From: Rikenellaceae bacterium
GTDB taxonomy: Bacteria > Bacteroidota > Bacteroidia > Bacteroidales > Rikenellaceae
Reading direction: 5' to 3'
Length of the DNA: 64,000 bases
Assembly (NCBI GenBank): GCA_017936385.1
Contig: JAGBFQ010000019.1
Coordinates: 37,970 to 101,969, forward strand
Shown here: one piece after another, positions 1 through 9,110 of the stretch
How positions within the stretch are numbered: the stretch's first letter is position 1
How the letters are laid out: every line of letters begins with the position of its first letter
Notes under the pieces: model-generated
Told to the model about the DNA's origin: nothing
The model's database searches: none
What the model saw: the letters and a program-made list of their open reading frames with translations, nothing else
Made by a program: the position numbers and the translations under genes

Positions 1-286
1 CGTTCTCGGCACGTTTTACTTTGCGCACCTGTGCAGCTTGTTGTGCAATGGTCATATTCTTGTGAATAACACCGATACCACCTTCGCGGGCGATGGCAAT
101 AGCCAGGTCTGCCTCGGTCACGGTGTCCATTGCTGCCGACACGATAGGAGTGTTCAGCGCGATATTTCTCGAAAATTTCGAAACTATGCTTACCTGAGCA
201 GGAATAACTTCCGAATACGCAGGCACAAGAAGAACGTCATCAAATGTCAGTCCTTCGGAAACGATTTTGGTGTCAATAAACGACAT
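1..286 (-). CDS. guaB: Inosine-5'-monophosphate dehydrogenase, N-terminal part (cut by window edge)
   Basis: The reverse strand from the ATG at 286 encodes [20 protein letters not shown], then a segment with [29 protein letters not shown] and [10 protein letters not shown]. This is the conserved start of IMP dehydrogenase, which oxidises IMP to XMP with NAD+ in guanine nucleotide synthesis (cytosol). About 95 codons lie in the window; the CBS domains, the catalytic Cys loop and the stop lie beyond position 1. A -7 promoter box sits just upstream at 311-318. Identification is from the characteristic N-terminal barrel motifs and is secure. Confidence 0.93.
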   Translation of the reverse strand, partial: MSFIDTKIVSEGLTFDDVLLVPAYSEVIPAQVSIVSKFSRNIALNTPIVSAAMDTVTEADLAIAIAREGGIGVIHKNMTIAQQAAQVRKVKRAEN

Positions 287-310
287 AAGGTTCTATATTT
301 TGGATTTGGA

Positions 311-318
311 CAAAGATA
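311..318 (-). promoter_or_regulatory. Bacteroidetes -7 promoter box for guaB
   Basis: The reverse strand reads TATCTTTG, a full match to the Bacteroidetes primary-sigma -7 element TAnnTTTG, 25 bases upstream of the guaB ATG. No convincing -33 TTTG was found at the usual 19-21 base spacing. Confidence 0.6.
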
Positions 319-358
319 CATATTTTTTTACAAACTTCGGCCCTTTGGGCATGTTTTT

Positions 359-1114
359 TTAACATCCGAACAACACGTCCACCAATTCACACTCTGCAAG
401 TGGCTCCTCCGAGTCTATGCAAACCTCTGAATCTTCGATGGTTGCCACACCCGACACAGTTTTGTCGCAGCTCTTAATTTTGACAGTGTAACGTCCCGTT
501 GGCGGAAGTATTTTGTGGCTTTCATCCGTAACTACACTTCCCGACACATGACGTCCACACACCAAGTAGGGGTGTCCGAGCAGCTTTGCCACACGCGCCA
601 TGTCGCCACGACCCAGAGCACCGCGCACCTCGGTCGAACTGACCGAAAGGCCATCAGCCGTCTGAACTCCGATTTCCGTCACACCAAAGCCAAGACGCTC
701 GCCATACTTCTCGAGCATTCCACGGTCACCCTCCTGCCCCTTTCCGAAACGATGGTCATAGCCGACTATCACATGCACTGCACCCAAAGCACAGTACAAC
801 ACCTTCTCGATGAAATCCTGGGCCGACATATTGCGCAACTCCTCGTCGAACGGCAACACCACAACATGACCCACACCCACAGCTTCCAGCAATCTAAGTT
901 TCTCGTCGACAGTCGACAATAAGCCTACCCCACCCTCGCCTCTCGGGTGATTACCAAAAGTCACAACAACGGATTCTGCCTCCAACTCTCGAGCCTTCGA
1001 GGTAAGTGCATCAAGGAGCACACGATGTCCTCGGTGGACGCCGTCGAACGACCCGACTGTAACAACCGTCGGGCTCCCCGCATGCAGACTTTCTATGCCG
1101 TAGCTGGTTTTCAT
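359..1114 (-). CDS. ribF: RibF-like FAD synthetase with a degenerate riboflavin-kinase domain
   Basis: The 251-residue product begins with the FMN adenylyltransferase fold: GSFDGVHRGH at residues 21-30, the GYDHRFGKG loop at about 118-126 and SSTEVR at 159-164. This domain makes FAD from FMN and ATP in the cytosol. Bifunctional RibF proteins are usually about 300-310 residues and end in a riboflavin kinase domain with a G-x-PTAN motif. Here only about 70 residues follow residue 180 (YLVCGRHVSGS, then KILPPTGRYTV) and the PTAN segment is absent. The start codon overlaps the rex stop by one base, so the two are translationally coupled. Family assignment is firm; loss of kinase activity is inferred. 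Confidence 0.85.
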   Translation of the reverse strand: MKTSYGIESLHAGSPTVVTVGSFDGVHRGHRVLLDALTSKARELEAESVVVTFGNHPRGEGGVGLLSTVDEKLRLLEAVGVGHVVVLPFDEELRNMSAQDFIEKVLYCALGAVHVIVGYDHRFGKGQEGDRGMLEKYGERLGFGVTEIGVQTADGLSVSSTEVRGALGRGDMARVAKLLGHPYLVCGRHVSGSVVTDESHKILPPTGRYTVKIKSCDKTVSGVATIEDSEVCIDSEEPLAECELVDVLFGC

Positions 1115-1749
1115 CAGATGTTGCTATCCTCGCTCTCTTTGACAAAATAGGCCACCTTCTCGAGCAGTGTGGTAATATCGTAATTTTCGACAATAATTCC
1201 TTTGGGAAAGTTGAGCGGCATCGAAGTGAAGTTAAGCACGCCCTTGATACCTGCATTGATGATAGGTACCACAAGTCCTGATGCGGCACTCGTAGGCGAC
1301 GACAACACCACGATATTGATATCGTTATTCTCGGCAACCTCCTCAAAATCCTTCATATCGTAGCACGGGATACCCATAACCTCACTACCCACCTTGTCGG
1401 GGTCGATGTCAAAGGCTGCCACAATGCGCAATTTGAGTCGTTTGCCATTGAAGTATTTGGTGATTGCCTGACCCAGGTGTCCCATTCCGATAACGGCTAT
1501 ATTGATTGGTTCGCGGCTATCCAGGATGTCGCTGATGAATTGTATGAGGACTTTGACGTCGTAGCCCTTTTTGGTGTCACTCGAAAAGCCAATCAACATC
1601 AAATCACGGCGAACCTGCACAGCCGTTATTCCGTGGAAGCCTGCCAGCACGTGCGAGAAAACGTGCGAAATACCTTGCTTATCGCAGCTAATCAGCGTGC
1701 GGCGGTATTCGCTAAGTCGTTCGATGGTTTTTTCGGGGATGTTTAGCAT
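1114..1749 (-). CDS. rex: Redox-sensing transcriptional repressor Rex
   Basis: The 211-residue protein has an N-terminal winged helix (about residues 1-80) with RLSEYRRTL and the FGHGITA-like FHGITAVQVRRDL segment. A Rossmann domain follows with AVIGMGHLGQA as the NADH-binding glycine motif, then FDIDPDKVG. Rex dimers bind operators when NAD+ dominates and release DNA when NADH binds, so they tune fermentation and respiration genes. Length matches the family (about 210). It lies downstream of the DUF2807 lipoprotein gene (29-base gap) and overlaps ribF. A Rex-type operator candidate is seen upstream of pckA at 46052-46069 in this same window. Confidence 0.93.
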   Translation of the reverse strand: MLNIPEKTIERLSEYRRTLISCDKQGISHVFSHVLAGFHGITAVQVRRDLMLIGFSSDTKKGYDVKVLIQFISDILDSREPINIAVIGMGHLGQAITKYFNGKRLKLRIVAAFDIDPDKVGSEVMGIPCYDMKDFEEVAENNDINIVVLSSPTSAASGLVVPIINAGIKGVLNFTSMPLNFPKGIIVENYDITTLLEKVAYFVKESEDSNI

Positions 1750-1778
1750 AGTTGGTTTCGTATTTTTCCGTATTTCAT

Positions 1779-2495
1779 TTATTCCGTTTGAGTGATTACC
1801 TCCGAGTCCCCGGATTTGATGATGTCAGTCTGACAGTTACCGTGGTACTCAATTCGGCTACCCTCCGACAGGGTGGCGGTCAACAATTCGTCACACCCCA
1901 GACTTAACGAGGAGCGAACCAATGTGGCGTTGCACACCTTGGTTGAGAATCGGCGTTCCATAACCGAGCTCTCCTCCAACATAAAGTTTCCGTACTCGGC
2001 ATAACCCTGCAATCGAACCTTGGAGTCATCCTCGGCATTGAGGTTAAACTTTTCGAGTTGCACACCGAAACTAACATCCGAGTTAATAGTCATCAGAACC
2101 AGTGAATCACGTCTGATAACTATCTCGGAGGTCATCTGTGAGTTGCGAATGTCGAACATCGACACCTCCGATACGTCGGGGATATGCACCTCGGTGATGA
2201 GAGGGGTCTGAAACGTAATATTGTTTTTGTAACCCACTTTAAGCGTACCCTTCATCACTCTGACCGACACATTCGACAGCAGTTCCTCGTCGCACTTGAC
2301 CGTCACCATATCTTTGTCCAGCGACGGGTCGATGACAAGTTTCAGTCCGTTGCGCACCTCCACACCTGTATAGCCACCGATTATTGTGCGCACATCCTCC
2401 ACAAGCAGGCCGCTACCATAGACCGTATTTTTTTGACAGCCTACCAAGCAGCACACGCCCACAATCGACATCACGAATCTCATCAATCGTTCCAT
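1779..2495 (-). CDS. DUF2807 (head GIN domain) lipoprotein
   Basis: The ATG at 2495 is preferred over a GTG at 2510 because a purine-rich GGGAGAG stretch precedes it and it gives a clean signal peptide: MERLMRFVMSIVGVCCLVGC, a type II (lipoprotein) signal. The rest is a repetitive beta-rich domain (residues about 30-235) of the putative auto-transporter adhesin head GIN family, common in Bacteroidetes. It probably faces the periplasm or cell surface; no enzymatic residues are evident. It follows the TamA-like gene by 18 bases, so the two are probably co-transcribed. Specific function unknown. Confidence 0.75.
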   Translation of the reverse strand: MERLMRFVMSIVGVCCLVGCQKNTVYGSGLLVEDVRTIIGGYTGVEVRNGLKLVIDPSLDKDMVTVKCDEELLSNVSVRVMKGTLKVGYKNNITFQTPLITEVHIPDVSEVSMFDIRNSQMTSEIVIRRDSLVLMTINSDVSFGVQLEKFNLNAEDDSKVRLQGYAEYGNFMLEESSVMERRFSTKVCNATLVRSSLSLGCDELLTATLSEGSRIEYHGNCQTDIIKSGDSEVITQTE

Positions 2496-2513
2496 ACTCT
2501 TCTCTCCCACTCT

Positions 2514-4877
2514 CTAAAACGGGTAGCCGACACCAAAGTTCAGCGCCATATTTTTCCACTTGAAATCATGAATCCATCGCTGTCCCTCGGGCCAATTCGG
2601 ATTATGTATCTGCACGCCCCAATCCAGACGCAGAATAGCAAACGTAATATCCAATCGCAAACCCAAGCCCGCATCAAAACCCAACTGCTTGTAGAAACTG
2701 TCTAATCGGAACACTGCCGCGGGGTCATCCGTATCTCTGCCACTCAAGAACCACACATTACCCACATCCGCGAATGCCGCACCATGAATCATGCTCCAAA
2801 TCTTGAAACGATACTCCAAGTTAGCCTCCAACTTCATATTACCGAATTGAATCGGATAATCCACATCTGTCGGTTGTGGCGAGCCTCCAGGTCCGAGAGT
2901 ACGTGCCGCCCATCCACGCATACTATTGGCGCCACCCGAAAAGAACAGACGGTCGAAAGGTAGTGACGAGGCATTTCCATAGGAGTAACCTGCACCGGCA
3001 TACAGACGATAAGCCATCGAACTACGTTTGCCAAGCACAAATTTTTGGCTGAAGTTCACATCTCCACGCACGTATTGCGAATATGGAATTCCAAACAATT
3101 TATAGACCCCTTCGGCCGAGGGTTTACCAAACAGATGCGACAGGCCATCCACAAGGTTGCCCGCCGTTTCGACATTTGCACGAACCACCACCGCATCGCC
3201 GTTGATGTTACGCACCTGATTGTTGAACACAAACTGTCCCGAGATTCCGGCAATCAGTTGCGACGTGTAGCTATTGATAAGATAGGGGTTCTTGAGTTGT
3301 TTCTTAAAACTTTCATCCAAGTGGCCCATCTTGATAAGACTCCAGTCAATCGGGCGCACGGTGAATGTTGAGAACACGCCATTATTCCAATTGTAGGCCC
3401 AATTGATGGTCGATAGGGTTCGTTGGTAGTACACGCGGTCTTGTTGGTTGACCGACACAGCCACACGTGTACGCGGAGCATTGACGTTAGGCGAGCGGTC
3501 GATATTTCCGAGCAGCAGAAATCTCGGAATCTCAAGACCCACGGCACCTCCCATTTCGTACGAGGTACGTTTGCTGCCCGACTTGAGAAACTCATATCCG
3601 GCCGACAGCGAAACATCCAACATCTCCGAACCGCGGAACAGATTCTTGTTCTGATAGCCCACCGTAGCCCTCAAGCCGTAGAATGTCGAAGTGGTACTAC
3701 CCTCGATTTCGAACAGAAAGCCGTTACGTTTGGTCTGCGTTCCGAGAATATTACACGTCAAATAGGCTTCGTTGGTTTGGTCGGTCGACTTGAGCGAGTC
3801 GCTTCCGATATATGTAACCTGTGTTTGATGGCCGATGTTATTTTCCTCCTCAAACAGGACATTCACACTACGATAGTTACCCAAGCTGATAAGATTAGCG
3901 TACGTTTTGTCTACCAGCGAGTTATCATATAGGTTATTAGCCGTCAGTTTGATATTGTTACTGAGTACCTTTGGACGCATACGCAACACCCCGTCATAGA
4001 TAATGTTGAGTCCGCGATATTGCACGGTATCAAGACGTGCCCGATTCGTCGAATCGAGGTACGAGATTGTCGGGTCATAGTTCGGGAATACGTTGATATT
4101 GCGGATTCTGTAAACCGAGTTGCTGGCATAGCGTGGCGAACCGTTGTCGTTGTAGCCCGTCAATCGTGGGTGAACAACCATTGTCAGGTCTACGGTGTGG
4201 TTACCCACGGTGCTGTCGGCCTCATAGGTAATATTGCTAACGTTGAAACCGTAGTATCCGATGTTTTTGAGATAGTCGGCAATGCGCGTGCGCTCATCAT
4301 CGAGCGTTTGGTCATTATAAATCTCGCCTGATTTGAGCAGCGTGTGTCGCTGTTGGTCGAGTATGATATTCTCAAGAAACGGGTCGCGGAAGTCATACGA
4401 GATTTTGCCGATTCTGTAAGGTGTGTTTTGTTTGCCGCTGTATGTCACCTTGACCCTTTTGCGTTTTTGGATGGTGTCTATTCGGTAGTCCTCGGTGGCA
4501 TTAAAGAAACCACGGCTGAACAGATAGGTGCGTATATTTTTGGCCGAATTTTCGGTTTGATTAAGGTCAAAATATACGGGTTCCTCGCCCACTCTACGCA
4601 GAAAGTTATTCCACGCATCCTGTTTATCGGGATTTGCTTGCGCATAGAGCCACACGCCGAAGTTTATGCCGAGAACCTTTTTGTTGGGTTTCTGGTGGAT
4701 ATACTCTTCGATGTCCGAGGCGGGTACACGTTCGTTTTTGGGTGCGGACTTATCAATTTCGACAATATTTTTGGCCAGCAGGTATTCACCTTCGGGGATG
4801 CGACGCGTCACACCGCAACCACTCAACAGAGCCATTACGACGGCACAGACCGACAATATTCCCACAAGGCGTTTCAT
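2514..4877 (-). CDS. BamA/TamA-family outer-membrane beta-barrel protein (lipoprotein form)
   Basis: The ATG at 4877 is chosen because it yields a lipoprotein signal, MKRLVGILSVCAVVMALLSGC; a longer reading frame upstream adds no sensible leader and runs into a promoter box. The 787-residue product continues with N-terminal regions resembling POTRA-type domains and ends in a bacterial surface antigen (D15/Omp85) barrel, including GGANSMRGWAARTLGPGG and a C-terminal aromatic residue (GVGYPF). Bacteroidetes carry several Omp85 lipoproteins of this kind, generally called TamA-like or BamA-like. It is too divergent to call BamA itself. Role in outer-membrane protein insertion is inferred from family. 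Confidence 0.82.
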   Translation of the reverse strand: MKRLVGILSVCAVVMALLSGCGVTRRIPEGEYLLAKNIVEIDKSAPKNERVPASDIEEYIHQKPNKKVLGINFGVWLYAQANPDKQDAWNNFLRRVGEEPVYFDLNQTENSAKNIRTYLFSRGFFNATEDYRIDTIQKRKRVKVTYSGKQNTPYRIGKISYDFRDPFLENIILDQQRHTLLKSGEIYNDQTLDDERTRIADYLKNIGYYGFNVSNITYEADSTVGNHTVDLTMVVHPRLTGYNDNGSPRYASNSVYRIRNINVFPNYDPTISYLDSTNRARLDTVQYRGLNIIYDGVLRMRPKVLSNNIKLTANNLYDNSLVDKTYANLISLGNYRSVNVLFEEENNIGHQTQVTYIGSDSLKSTDQTNEAYLTCNILGTQTKRNGFLFEIEGSTTSTFYGLRATVGYQNKNLFRGSEMLDVSLSAGYEFLKSGSKRTSYEMGGAVGLEIPRFLLLGNIDRSPNVNAPRTRVAVSVNQQDRVYYQRTLSTINWAYNWNNGVFSTFTVRPIDWSLIKMGHLDESFKKQLKNPYLINSYTSQLIAGISGQFVFNNQVRNINGDAVVVRANVETAGNLVDGLSHLFGKPSAEGVYKLFGIPYSQYVRGDVNFSQKFVLGKRSSMAYRLYAGAGYSYGNASSLPFDRLFFSGGANSMRGWAARTLGPGGSPQPTDVDYPIQFGNMKLEANLEYRFKIWSMIHGAAFADVGNVWFLSGRDTDDPAAVFRLDSFYKQLGFDAGLGLRLDITFAILRLDWGVQIHNPNWPEGQRWIHDFKWKNMALNFGVGYPF

Positions 4878-4897
4878 TTCCGTTGCTTTCAATCGTA

Positions 4898-4905
4898 CAA
4901 AAATA
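4898..4905 (-). promoter_or_regulatory. -7 promoter box for the TamA-like gene
   Basis: The reverse strand reads TATTTTTG, matching TAnnTTTG, 20 bases before the chosen ATG at 4877. This supports the internal start, since the longer frame would begin upstream of the promoter. Confidence 0.55.
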
Positions 4906-4985
4906 ATAATTTTCGCGGGATATTCCGCTTTTAGTTGCAAAAATCGCCGCAAACCATACGCATTTCTTCGCCTAATTGAATGTAC

Positions 4986-5021
4986 AAATCCCCCAACGGC
5001 ACTTTGTCCGTTGGGGGATTT
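4986..5021 (-). terminator. Rho-independent terminator of the BACON/GDPD gene
   Basis: A 14-base perfect inverted repeat (AAATCCCCCAACGG / CCGTTGGGGGATTT) lies just past the stop of the 5045-7711 gene. On the minus strand the stem ends in a T-containing run (ATTTGTACA). Confidence 0.8.
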
Positions 5022-5044
5022 GTTGATTTGTGTACTTAATCTAA

Positions 5045-7711
5045 TTACTTTTCGGGAGCTATCACAAAGGTCATCGAGAGAAGCGACTGCAACATCGGAC
5101 AGTTGTCCGTTGTGATTAAATCGACTCCCGCAGCTATACAGCGCATCATATCGGCCGAGTTGTTGACCGTAAAGGCGTTAACGAACATTCCAAGGTCGTG
5201 AGCCTCTTTAATCCACGCACGGTTCTTGCTCAGCAGACGACTATACTCATAGTCGATTCCGCGGATTCCGTCGGCATGGAGAACTTTCGGGGCCTTATCG
5301 TCAGTCAAGTATGCCACATTTATATCGGGCAGTTGCTCGGCAAGTCTTTGACAGATGCCATAGTTGAAGGCTATAAACTCTACATACGGCTCCATCTTAT
5401 GCTCCTTAACCAGGCGAACAATCTCGTCCGTTACCTTCATATTCATCTCCACCGAGCTGTGTGTCTTAATCTCGATGATGAGTTTGACACTCGGCTTTTT
5501 GAGCAGTTGTTCGAAGTACTCCTCCAACACTGGAAGTTTCTTGCCATTTCGCAGGGGCAGGTCATCGTAGTTGGTATTTTCGATTTTCACACCATTGGTT
5601 GTAGCGTCGTGGTTGCTGACGATACGACCGTCGGCCGTAATATAGAAGTCACACTCAGAGCCATAAACATCCAATGCCTGAGCCGCAATGAACGACTCCA
5701 TAGAGTTCTCGGTTACCGACGAGTGTACGCCACGGTGGGCGATAACCTTCGGACGTGACGGAATGGTCGGAGTATTCGAAATGGTCAGTGTGGTAACTCC
5801 CAACGGGAAACGCATAGTACCACGCACAACGGTCATACGATATTTACCGCTCTCGAATCCCGAGGGGATGGTAACCGTAGCCGATTTTTCGGTTGTTGCT
5901 ACCTCACAGGTATAGGTTCGGCTCTCGTCTGTAGTCGATACAAATTCGATTTTGTCACCCGCAGCAAAGCCCTCGCCATAAATTGCATAGCCATAGCCGA
6001 TACCCAACTCGCAGCCCGAAAGGAACGCCACATTTGCAATTGAGAATCTTTCGGTCAGCAACTCTCCTACGGGAGCCGATTGTGCATAGAGTTGTGCCAC
6101 CTGTTCGGGGGTCATCGGAGAGTCGTAAATGCGGGCAACCACAACATCTCCCTTCAAGCAGTTCGAACCGGTCGAAGCTCCTGCAGGGTCGGTTCCGATA
6201 CCAAACCATTGGTAACTTGTGCCTGACGGGAATACCAAATCTCCTTCGGTTTTGACCACACCACGCGACTTGCCATTGACATACACACGAGCCGAGTTTT
6301 TCTCTTTATCCCACACACCCACAACGTGATAATAAGTTCCGGGGTTGGGTACCACACCACTTTCAGCCCATCTCCAATAACTCTTGCCGGTAGTCGAGAC
6401 ATTGGGCAGGAAGGTAATGTCGTTACCACGGCTGTGAATAGTCAGCATAAGACCCGTTCCGCCGGCTTGGTGAGCGGTAAAAATCTTCACCTCTTGGGTC
6501 TTGCCTTTACCCGACTCATCCATACAGAAGATAGCTTCGAGGGTGTGACCGTCGGCCAGCGCGTTCTTGAATTTTGCATTTTTCGAGAAGTCAACCTTAT
6601 AGAAACTGCTTGTGGTACCCTCACTCAACGTGTTGTTGAAGTGAGCCACATAGCGGCCGTAAGCCTCGTTGTAGTAGGTCATCAGCTGTGTACCTTCGAC
6701 GGTTGTAACCGCCATACCCATGGGCGAAACGTCTTTAGCCGTACCGTCAGCATTGAACTCGACATCGAACAAATCTGCCACTATACGCTCTGCTCCCGTT
6801 TGGGTCAGTGTTACGGTGTCAACATAAGAGGCGTCATCCACGCCACGGAATACCACATCCACCGAACGGCTATCAAAAGCGAGTTCCGAAATATTGAGGT
6901 TCAGCGAGTTGTCTGTTTTCTCGCCCTCACTTATCCACTCAACGGCGGGGGTAATCTCGTACGTCCAGCCGATATTGCTTTGTATTTCGAATTTTGCTTG
7001 AGTTGCACCCTTTCCGAACGAAGTCGAATCCACCGAAACCTCAAACAGAATTTTGCGCTCCTGGCTTACTGCAACGGTATCGCATTTCGAGCTATCCTCC
7101 TTCGACGAGAAGATAATCTCGGCTTGACGTACCTCATAATCGGCCTCGGCGATATTGAGAGTCAGCTGATTTTCGCTCTTTGCGGTCTGCGAAATCCAAT
7201 CCGATTCGGGCACTACAGCGTAGTCCCACGCCGAATTCGTCTCGACAGTTACGGTCAATTCGCCACCCTCGGTTCCGAAGTTTGCGGGGTCGGGAGTAAC
7301 GTTGGTCACTGCCATAGTATAAACCGGCACAGCTGCACTTTGGGTAATTATAAACGATGTCGCAGGCTTATCATTAAGCAACACATCAACGTTTGTCATG
7401 CGCATCTCTTGCAGTTGGTTTTCGGCAGCCGTAAAAGTGATTTGGCCATCGTTTTGACCCTCCAAAGTCGATGCACTCAACCACTCTGCTGCATTCTGTT
7501 CGGGCAGAATCTGCCAAGCACCGTTCGAGGCCACATTGATTGTGGCACTACCACCCTCGGCACCAAACGAAAGTTCCGATACTTCGCCACCATCCTCAGC
7601 CGTCAACTGAAGTGTGTACTCAATTTTCTCTTTGTCAGTTCCTCCTCTTTCACAAGACGTGGCTCCCATCGTCCACATCAGAGACAAAACAATTAAAAGA
7701 AAGTGTTTCAT
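5045..7711 (-). CDS. Secreted lipoprotein with three BACON domains, a LamG-like domain and a C-terminal glycerophosphodiester phosphodiesterase
   Basis: The 888-residue protein starts with a lipoprotein signal (lipobox ATSC, Cys20). Three BACON-type repeats follow at about 35-125, 130-220 and 225-312, each with the EGG/SNxxWxx pattern (SNGAW, TNSAW, SNIGW). About 315-545 resembles a LamG/concanavalin domain ending in YDSPMTPEQVAQLY. A short beta-rich linker domain follows to about 645. Residues 653-888 form a GDPD barrel with the catalytic HR pair (659-660), E686/D688 and H701-D702. GDPDs hydrolyse glycerophosphodiesters to glycerol-3-phosphate and an alcohol. It is monocistronic, with its own promoter (7745-7752) and terminator. 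Domains before the GDPD are probably for substrate or surface binding; the physiological substrate is unknown. Confidence 0.85.
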   Translation of the reverse strand: MKHFLLIVLSLMWTMGATSCERGGTDKEKIEYTLQLTAEDGGEVSELSFGAEGGSATINVASNGAWQILPEQNAAEWLSASTLEGQNDGQITFTAAENQLQEMRMTNVDVLLNDKPATSFIITQSAAVPVYTMAVTNVTPDPANFGTEGGELTVTVETNSAWDYAVVPESDWISQTAKSENQLTLNIAEADYEVRQAEIIFSSKEDSSKCDTVAVSQERKILFEVSVDSTSFGKGATQAKFEIQSNIGWTYEITPAVEWISEGEKTDNSLNLNISELAFDSRSVDVVFRGVDDASYVDTVTLTQTGAERIVADLFDVEFNADGTAKDVSPMGMAVTTVEGTQLMTYYNEAYGRYVAHFNNTLSEGTTSSFYKVDFSKNAKFKNALADGHTLEAIFCMDESGKGKTQEVKIFTAHQAGGTGLMLTIHSRGNDITFLPNVSTTGKSYWRWAESGVVPNPGTYYHVVGVWDKEKNSARVYVNGKSRGVVKTEGDLVFPSGTSYQWFGIGTDPAGASTGSNCLKGDVVVARIYDSPMTPEQVAQLYAQSAPVGELLTERFSIANVAFLSGCELGIGYGYAIYGEGFAAGDKIEFVSTTDESRTYTCEVATTEKSATVTIPSGFESGKYRMTVVRGTMRFPLGVTTLTISNTPTIPSRPKVIAHRGVHSSVTENSMESFIAAQALDVYGSECDFYITADGRIVSNHDATTNGVKIENTNYDDLPLRNGKKLPVLEEYFEQLLKKPSVKLIIEIKTHSSVEMNMKVTDEIVRLVKEHKMEPYVEFIAFNYGICQRLAEQLPDINVAYLTDDKAPKVLHADGIRGIDYEYSRLLSKNRAWIKEAHDLGMFVNAFTVNNSADMMRCIAAGVDLITTDNCPMLQSLLSMTFVIAPEK

Positions 7712-7744
7712 ATTATTATTGTTAGTGTTTTATTAATTACGACA

Positions 7745-7752
7745 CAAATATA
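7745..7752 (-). promoter_or_regulatory. -7 promoter box for the BACON/GDPD gene
   Basis: The reverse strand reads TATATTTG, a full TAnnTTTG match, 33 bases upstream of the ATG at 7711. It lies between the nqr operon terminator and this gene, so transcription starts here independently. Confidence 0.6.
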
Positions 7753-7783
7753 CATTTTTTTCGTGCCTTTGTTACTATCCTAA

Positions 7784-7816
7784 CAAAAAAAGTTTGCCCC
7801 CCAAGGGGAGCAAACT
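7784..7816 (-). terminator. Rho-independent terminator of the nqr operon
   Basis: On the minus strand AGTTTGCTCCCC pairs with GGGGCAAACT across a short loop and is followed by seven T residues. It lies 26 bases after the nqrF stop, closing the operon. Confidence 0.88.
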
Positions 7817-7841
7817 CTTATTATAAACCTTTTGTGATTTA

Positions 7842-9089
7842 TCAACCACCGAAGTTGTCATACATAATGTTCTCGGGCGGAACGCCAAGGCTGTCCAGCA
7901 TCTTGACAACCGCCGAAATCATCATGGGAGGACCACACAGATAGTACTCGATATCCTCGGGTGCCTCGTGGTTTTTCAGATAGTTCTCGAAAATCACATT
8001 GTGGATGAAACCAACATATTTGGGGTCCCAATTGTCGGTAGGAGCGGGTTCGCTCAAACCGATATTGAACGAGAAGTTGGGGAACTCCTTGGCGATTTCC
8101 TCGAATTGGTCTTGGTAGAAAATCTCCTGCTTCGAACGTGCGCCATACCAGAACGAAATCGGCAGGTCGGTCTTGGCAGTCTTGAACAGGTGGAAGATGT
8201 GCGAACGCATCGGAGCCATACCTGCACCACCACCGATAAACATCTTCTCGTTGGGGGTAGGTTTGATGAAGAACTCACCGTAGGGGCCCGAGATGGTAAT
8301 CTTGTCGCCGGGTTTGCGCGAGAACACATACGACGAGCAGATACCGGGATTAACGTTCATAAAGCCACCGGTTGCACGGTCAAACGGAGGAGTAGCGATA
8401 CGGATGTTCAACATAATGATGTTGCCCTCTGCAGGGTGGTTGGCCATCGAGTATGCACGGAAGGTATCCTCGGGGTTCTTGGTTACCAGGTCCCACATTT
8501 TGAACTTGTCCCACGACGGACGGAAACGCTCGTCAATGTCCATATCCGAGAATTTAATCTCGTCGTATTTGGGCACATCGATTTGGATGTAACCACCGCT
8601 CTGGAAGTTCAGGGTCTCACCCTCGGGAAGTTTCACAACGAACTCCTTCATGAAGGTCGAAACACTGCGGTTCGAGATAACCTCGCACTCCCACTTCTTA
8701 ACGCCAAGTACGCTATCGGGAACTTGAATTTTCATATCCTCCTTAACCTTAACTTGGCAACCCAGACGCCAGTGCTCTTTTTGTTGGCGGCGGGTGAAGA
8801 AGTTAACCTCGGTGGGCAGGATGTCGCCACCGCCCTCCATAACTTGGCAACGGCACATTCCGCAAGAACCACCGCCACCGCAAGCCGAGGGAAGGAAAAT
8901 CTGATTGTTGGCAAGCGTCGAAAGCAGAGTACCACCGGCCTCGGCAGTAATCACTTTCTCGCCACCGTTGATGTCGATGGTTACGTTACCCGATTTGGTA
9001 AGTTTGGCCTTTGCAAAAAGCAGCAACGCCACCAACAACAGCAGCACTACAAGGAATGCTACGATTGAAACTATAATGGTTGTTGTCAT
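7842..9089 (-). CDS. nqrF: Na+-translocating NADH:quinone reductase subunit F
   Basis: The 415-residue subunit is the NADH-oxidising entry point of the sodium pump. An N-terminal membrane helix (residues about 5-27) is followed by a ferredoxin-like domain with the 2Fe-2S ligands C70, C76, C79 and C111, then FAD-binding RAYSMANHP and the NADH-binding [19 protein letters not shown] motif near the C-terminus is typical of ferredoxin-NADP reductase folds. Electrons pass from NADH through FAD and the Fe-S centre to the membrane subunits. It is the last gene of the operon, 21 bases downstream of nqrE, and its length matches the family. Confidence 0.97.
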   Translation of the reverse strand: MTTTIIVSIVAFLVVLLLLVALLLFAKAKLTKSGNVTIDINGGEKVITAEAGGTLLSTLANNQIFLPSACGGGGSCGMCRCQVMEGGGDILPTEVNFFTRRQQKEHWRLGCQVKVKEDMKIQVPDSVLGVKKWECEVISNRSVSTFMKEFVVKLPEGETLNFQSGGYIQIDVPKYDEIKFSDMDIDERFRPSWDKFKMWDLVTKNPEDTFRAYSMANHPAEGNIIMLNIRIATPPFDRATGGFMNVNPGICSSYVFSRKPGDKITISGPYGEFFIKPTPNEKMFIGGGAGMAPMRSHIFHLFKTAKTDLPISFWYGARSKQEIFYQDQFEEIAKEFPNFSFNIGLSEPAPTDNWDPKYVGFIHNVIFENYLKNHEAPEDIEYYLCGPPMMISAVVKMLDSLGVPPENIMYDNFGG

Positions 9090-9110
9090 AATTCTTTACT
9101 CCTTTCCTTA

